DNA of 64,000 nucleotides. Origin: Lachnospiraceae bacterium (GTDB taxonomy: Bacteria > Bacillota > Clostridia > Lachnospirales > Lachnospiraceae). This document shows positions 62,587-64,000 of the stretch, piece by piece. The position numbers were made by a program, and so were the translations under genes. The stretch is from NCBI GenBank assembly GCA_015057435.1, contig SVEJ01000004.1, positions 1 to 64,000 on the forward strand, given 5' to 3'. Position 1 is the first letter of the stretch; each line of letters opens with the position of its first letter. The notes under the pieces were generated by a model. The model saw nothing but the letters and a program-made list of their open reading frames with translations, did no database searches and was not told the origin of the DNA.

Positions 62587-63783
62587 CTATATTTCCAAAT
62601 CCGACACTTTTGCTTCAACTACTTCTACTGTTTCTAATGCTTTTTGCATCAAATCATCTATTACATCAACAAGCTTCGTTTCAGAACGCTTAATAATATC
62701 CAAAACAGGCTTTGTAACCGGATGTTTTGCAACAAAAATCGTACAACAATCTTCATAAGGAAGTATAGAGGTTTCATACGTCTCTATCATTTCGGAAATA
62801 TCAACAATCTCTTGTTTATCCATTCCGATACACGGACGAAATACAGGCATCGTACATACTTCATTCGTACAAGCAAGACTATGCATTGTCTGACTCGCAA
62901 CCTGCCCAATACTCTCTCCTGTAATTAACGCTTGACAATTATTCTTCGTCGCAATTTCTTGCGCAATCTTCATCATATAACGTCGCATAATAATCGTTAA
63001 TTCTTCATGCGGACACTTCTCGTAAATTGCAAGCTGTATATCTGTAAAATTCACAATGTGTAGACGTATTGTTCCGGAAAAGCCCGAAACAATCCTTGCC
63101 AAATCCACAACTTTTTGCTTTGCTCGTTCTGACGTATACGGCGGCGCATTGAAATATACAGCCTCTAATTCCACACCACGTTTTGCAATCATATAACCTG
63201 CAACCGGAGAATCAATACCACCCGAAAGAAGCAACATCGCCTTTCCGTTCGTTCCAACAGGCAAGCCACCCGCTCCTTTTATCACATGCGAATAGATATA
63301 GACCTGTTCTCTCACTTCAACATTCAACAAAATATCCGGATGATGTACATCCACCTTCAAATTAGGACAAGCTTCTAACACATAATGACCAAGCTCACTA
63401 TTCATCTCCATGGACGATATCGGAAAACTCTTTTTTGCTCTTCTAGCATATACTTTGAACGTCTTAGACTGTTCACCGTATACTTCCTTCACATATGCAA
63501 CTACTTTATCTCGAATCGCCTCGAATGTAACATTTTCTTCCACAACAATCGGACAAATTCCAACAATACCAAATACTTTTTGTAATTCCTTTACCAAATC
63601 TTCATAATCATAATCCGATTCAGCATGCAGGAATATCCTGCCATACTCTTTTCGCACAGTAAATGTTCCAAGATGAGCAACATGATTCTTAATCTGTTGG
63701 CACAAAACATCTTCAAACTTGTATCTGTTTTTTCCTTTTGTTCCAATCTCTGCATATTTAATCAAAAACGTATTGTAAGTCAT
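62587..63783 (-). CDS. thiI: tRNA 4-thiouridine synthase ThiI
   Basis: ThiI adenylates uridine 8 of tRNA and transfers sulfur to it. A ferredoxin-like/THUMP region (about 60-165) is followed by the PP-loop LLSGGIDSPVAGYM. There is no rhodanese domain at 398 residues, as in most Firmicutes, so sulfur comes directly from the partner desulfurase encoded upstream. I chose the ATG at 63783 (MTYNTFLIKYAEIGTKGKNR) after AAGGGA instead of the 14-codon longer frame. Confidence 0.95.
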   Translation of the reverse strand: MTYNTFLIKYAEIGTKGKNRYKFEDVLCQQIKNHVAHLGTFTVRKEYGRIFLHAESDYDYEDLVKELQKVFGIVGICPIVVEENVTFEAIRDKVVAYVKEVYGEQSKTFKVYARRAKKSFPISSMEMNSELGHYVLEACPNLKVDVHHPDILLNVEVREQVYIYSHVIKGAGGLPVGTNGKAMLLLSGGIDSPVAGYMIAKRGVELEAVYFNAPPYTSERAKQKVVDLARIVSGFSGTIRLHIVNFTDIQLAIYEKCPHEELTIIMRRYMMKIAQEIATKNNCQALITGESIGQVASQTMHSLACTNEVCTMPVFRPCIGMDKQEIVDISEMIETYETSILPYEDCCTIFVAKHPVTKPVLDIIKRSETKLVDVIDDLMQKALETVEVVEAKVSDLEI

Positions 63784-63828
63784 AATGTATTCCCTTCCTA
63801 TCGTTATCCGTACAATATCCGACACTTA

Positions 63829-64000
63829 TTATTTTCTTGTAAATCTTCGAAGTACCGGTACCAATTCAGTCAAAACCGCTATCGTATACTCCACTTCCTC
63901 TAATGTATTATACTCACAAAAACTAAAACGTAAAGTAGAATCTAACAAATCTTTCTCTAATCCAATCGCCTTCAACACACCACTTAGCGCAGGATGATTC
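63829..64000 (-). CDS. Cysteine desulfurase (NifS/IscS family), C-terminal part only
   Basis: The last 56 or so residues are in the window (NHPALSGVLKAIGL...DSTLRFSFCEYNTLEEVEYTIAVL), matching the C-terminal LRFS-x-x-x-x-NT-x-EE-V pattern of NifS-type enzymes. The gene continues beyond position 64000. It ends 45 bp before thiI, the usual nifZ-thiI type pairing in Firmicutes that supplies sulfur for 4-thiouridine. Confidence 0.9.
   Translation of the reverse strand, partial: NHPALSGVLKAIGLEKDLLDSTLRFSFCEYNTLEEVEYTIAVLTELVPVLRRFTRK

Overview
The window is 64 kb of low-GC chromosome from an endospore-forming Clostridia member, most probably a Lachnospiraceae. The evidence is the complete spoIIIAA-AH operon, spoIVB and a sigma-K gene, the gene orders spoIIIA/asp23/nusB/xseAB/ispA/dxs/tlyA/nadK/argR/recN/spoIVB and ireB/ruvX/DUF1292/RNase J, and strong GGAGG ribosome-binding sites. 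The genus cannot be fixed from sequence alone. Nearly every gene is on the minus strand. Only a LysR regulator, sigK and a small HPr-like gene are on the plus strand. No tRNA, rRNA, CRISPR array, insertion sequence or prophage was seen.

Layout from left to right. (1) 1-15711 holds sporulation and housekeeping genes: spoIVB behind a cluster of mini-hairpins, then recN-argR-nadK-tlyA-dxs-ispA-xseB-xseA-nusB as one tight operon read right to left, then an Asp23 gene and the eight-gene spoIIIA operon that builds the forespore feeding channel. (2) 15784-20713 holds a triple-hairpin repeat, efp, a stand-alone CbiJ/CobK C-terminal domain carrying a hexapeptide repeat, asd, and a two-component system. 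(3) 20839-31014 is an amino-acid block: leuC-leuD-leuB-ilvD, then ilvB-serC-serA, with a divergent LysR gene. (4) 31069-34109 holds an M24 peptidase, an AroE-AroK fusion and a YqeG phosphatase.

(5) 34226-54606 is the most distinctive part: a 20-kb, 12-gene type IV pilus operon, read right to left as pilB-pilT-pilC-pilA-pilD-pilMN(fused)-pilO-like, four minor pilins (one about 1009 aa), and a final membrane-anchored giant of about 1873 aa. It has extension and retraction ATPases but no secretin, as expected for a monoderm. The last five genes probably make a very large tip or adhesin assembly that I cannot assign further.

(6) 54770-64000 holds sigK without a pro-sequence, a tRNA wobble-uridine modification pair (U32 protein and TrmR), a non-catalytic MltG-like protein, YlbF next to RNase J, DUF1292-RuvX-IreB, MtaB, an HPr-like protein lacking the phosphorylated histidine, ThiI, and the 3' end of a cysteine desulfurase cut by the window edge.

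Start codons were moved from the longest open frame where an internal start has a clearly better ribosome-binding site. Gene identities rest on motif recognition and gene order, since no database search was possible.
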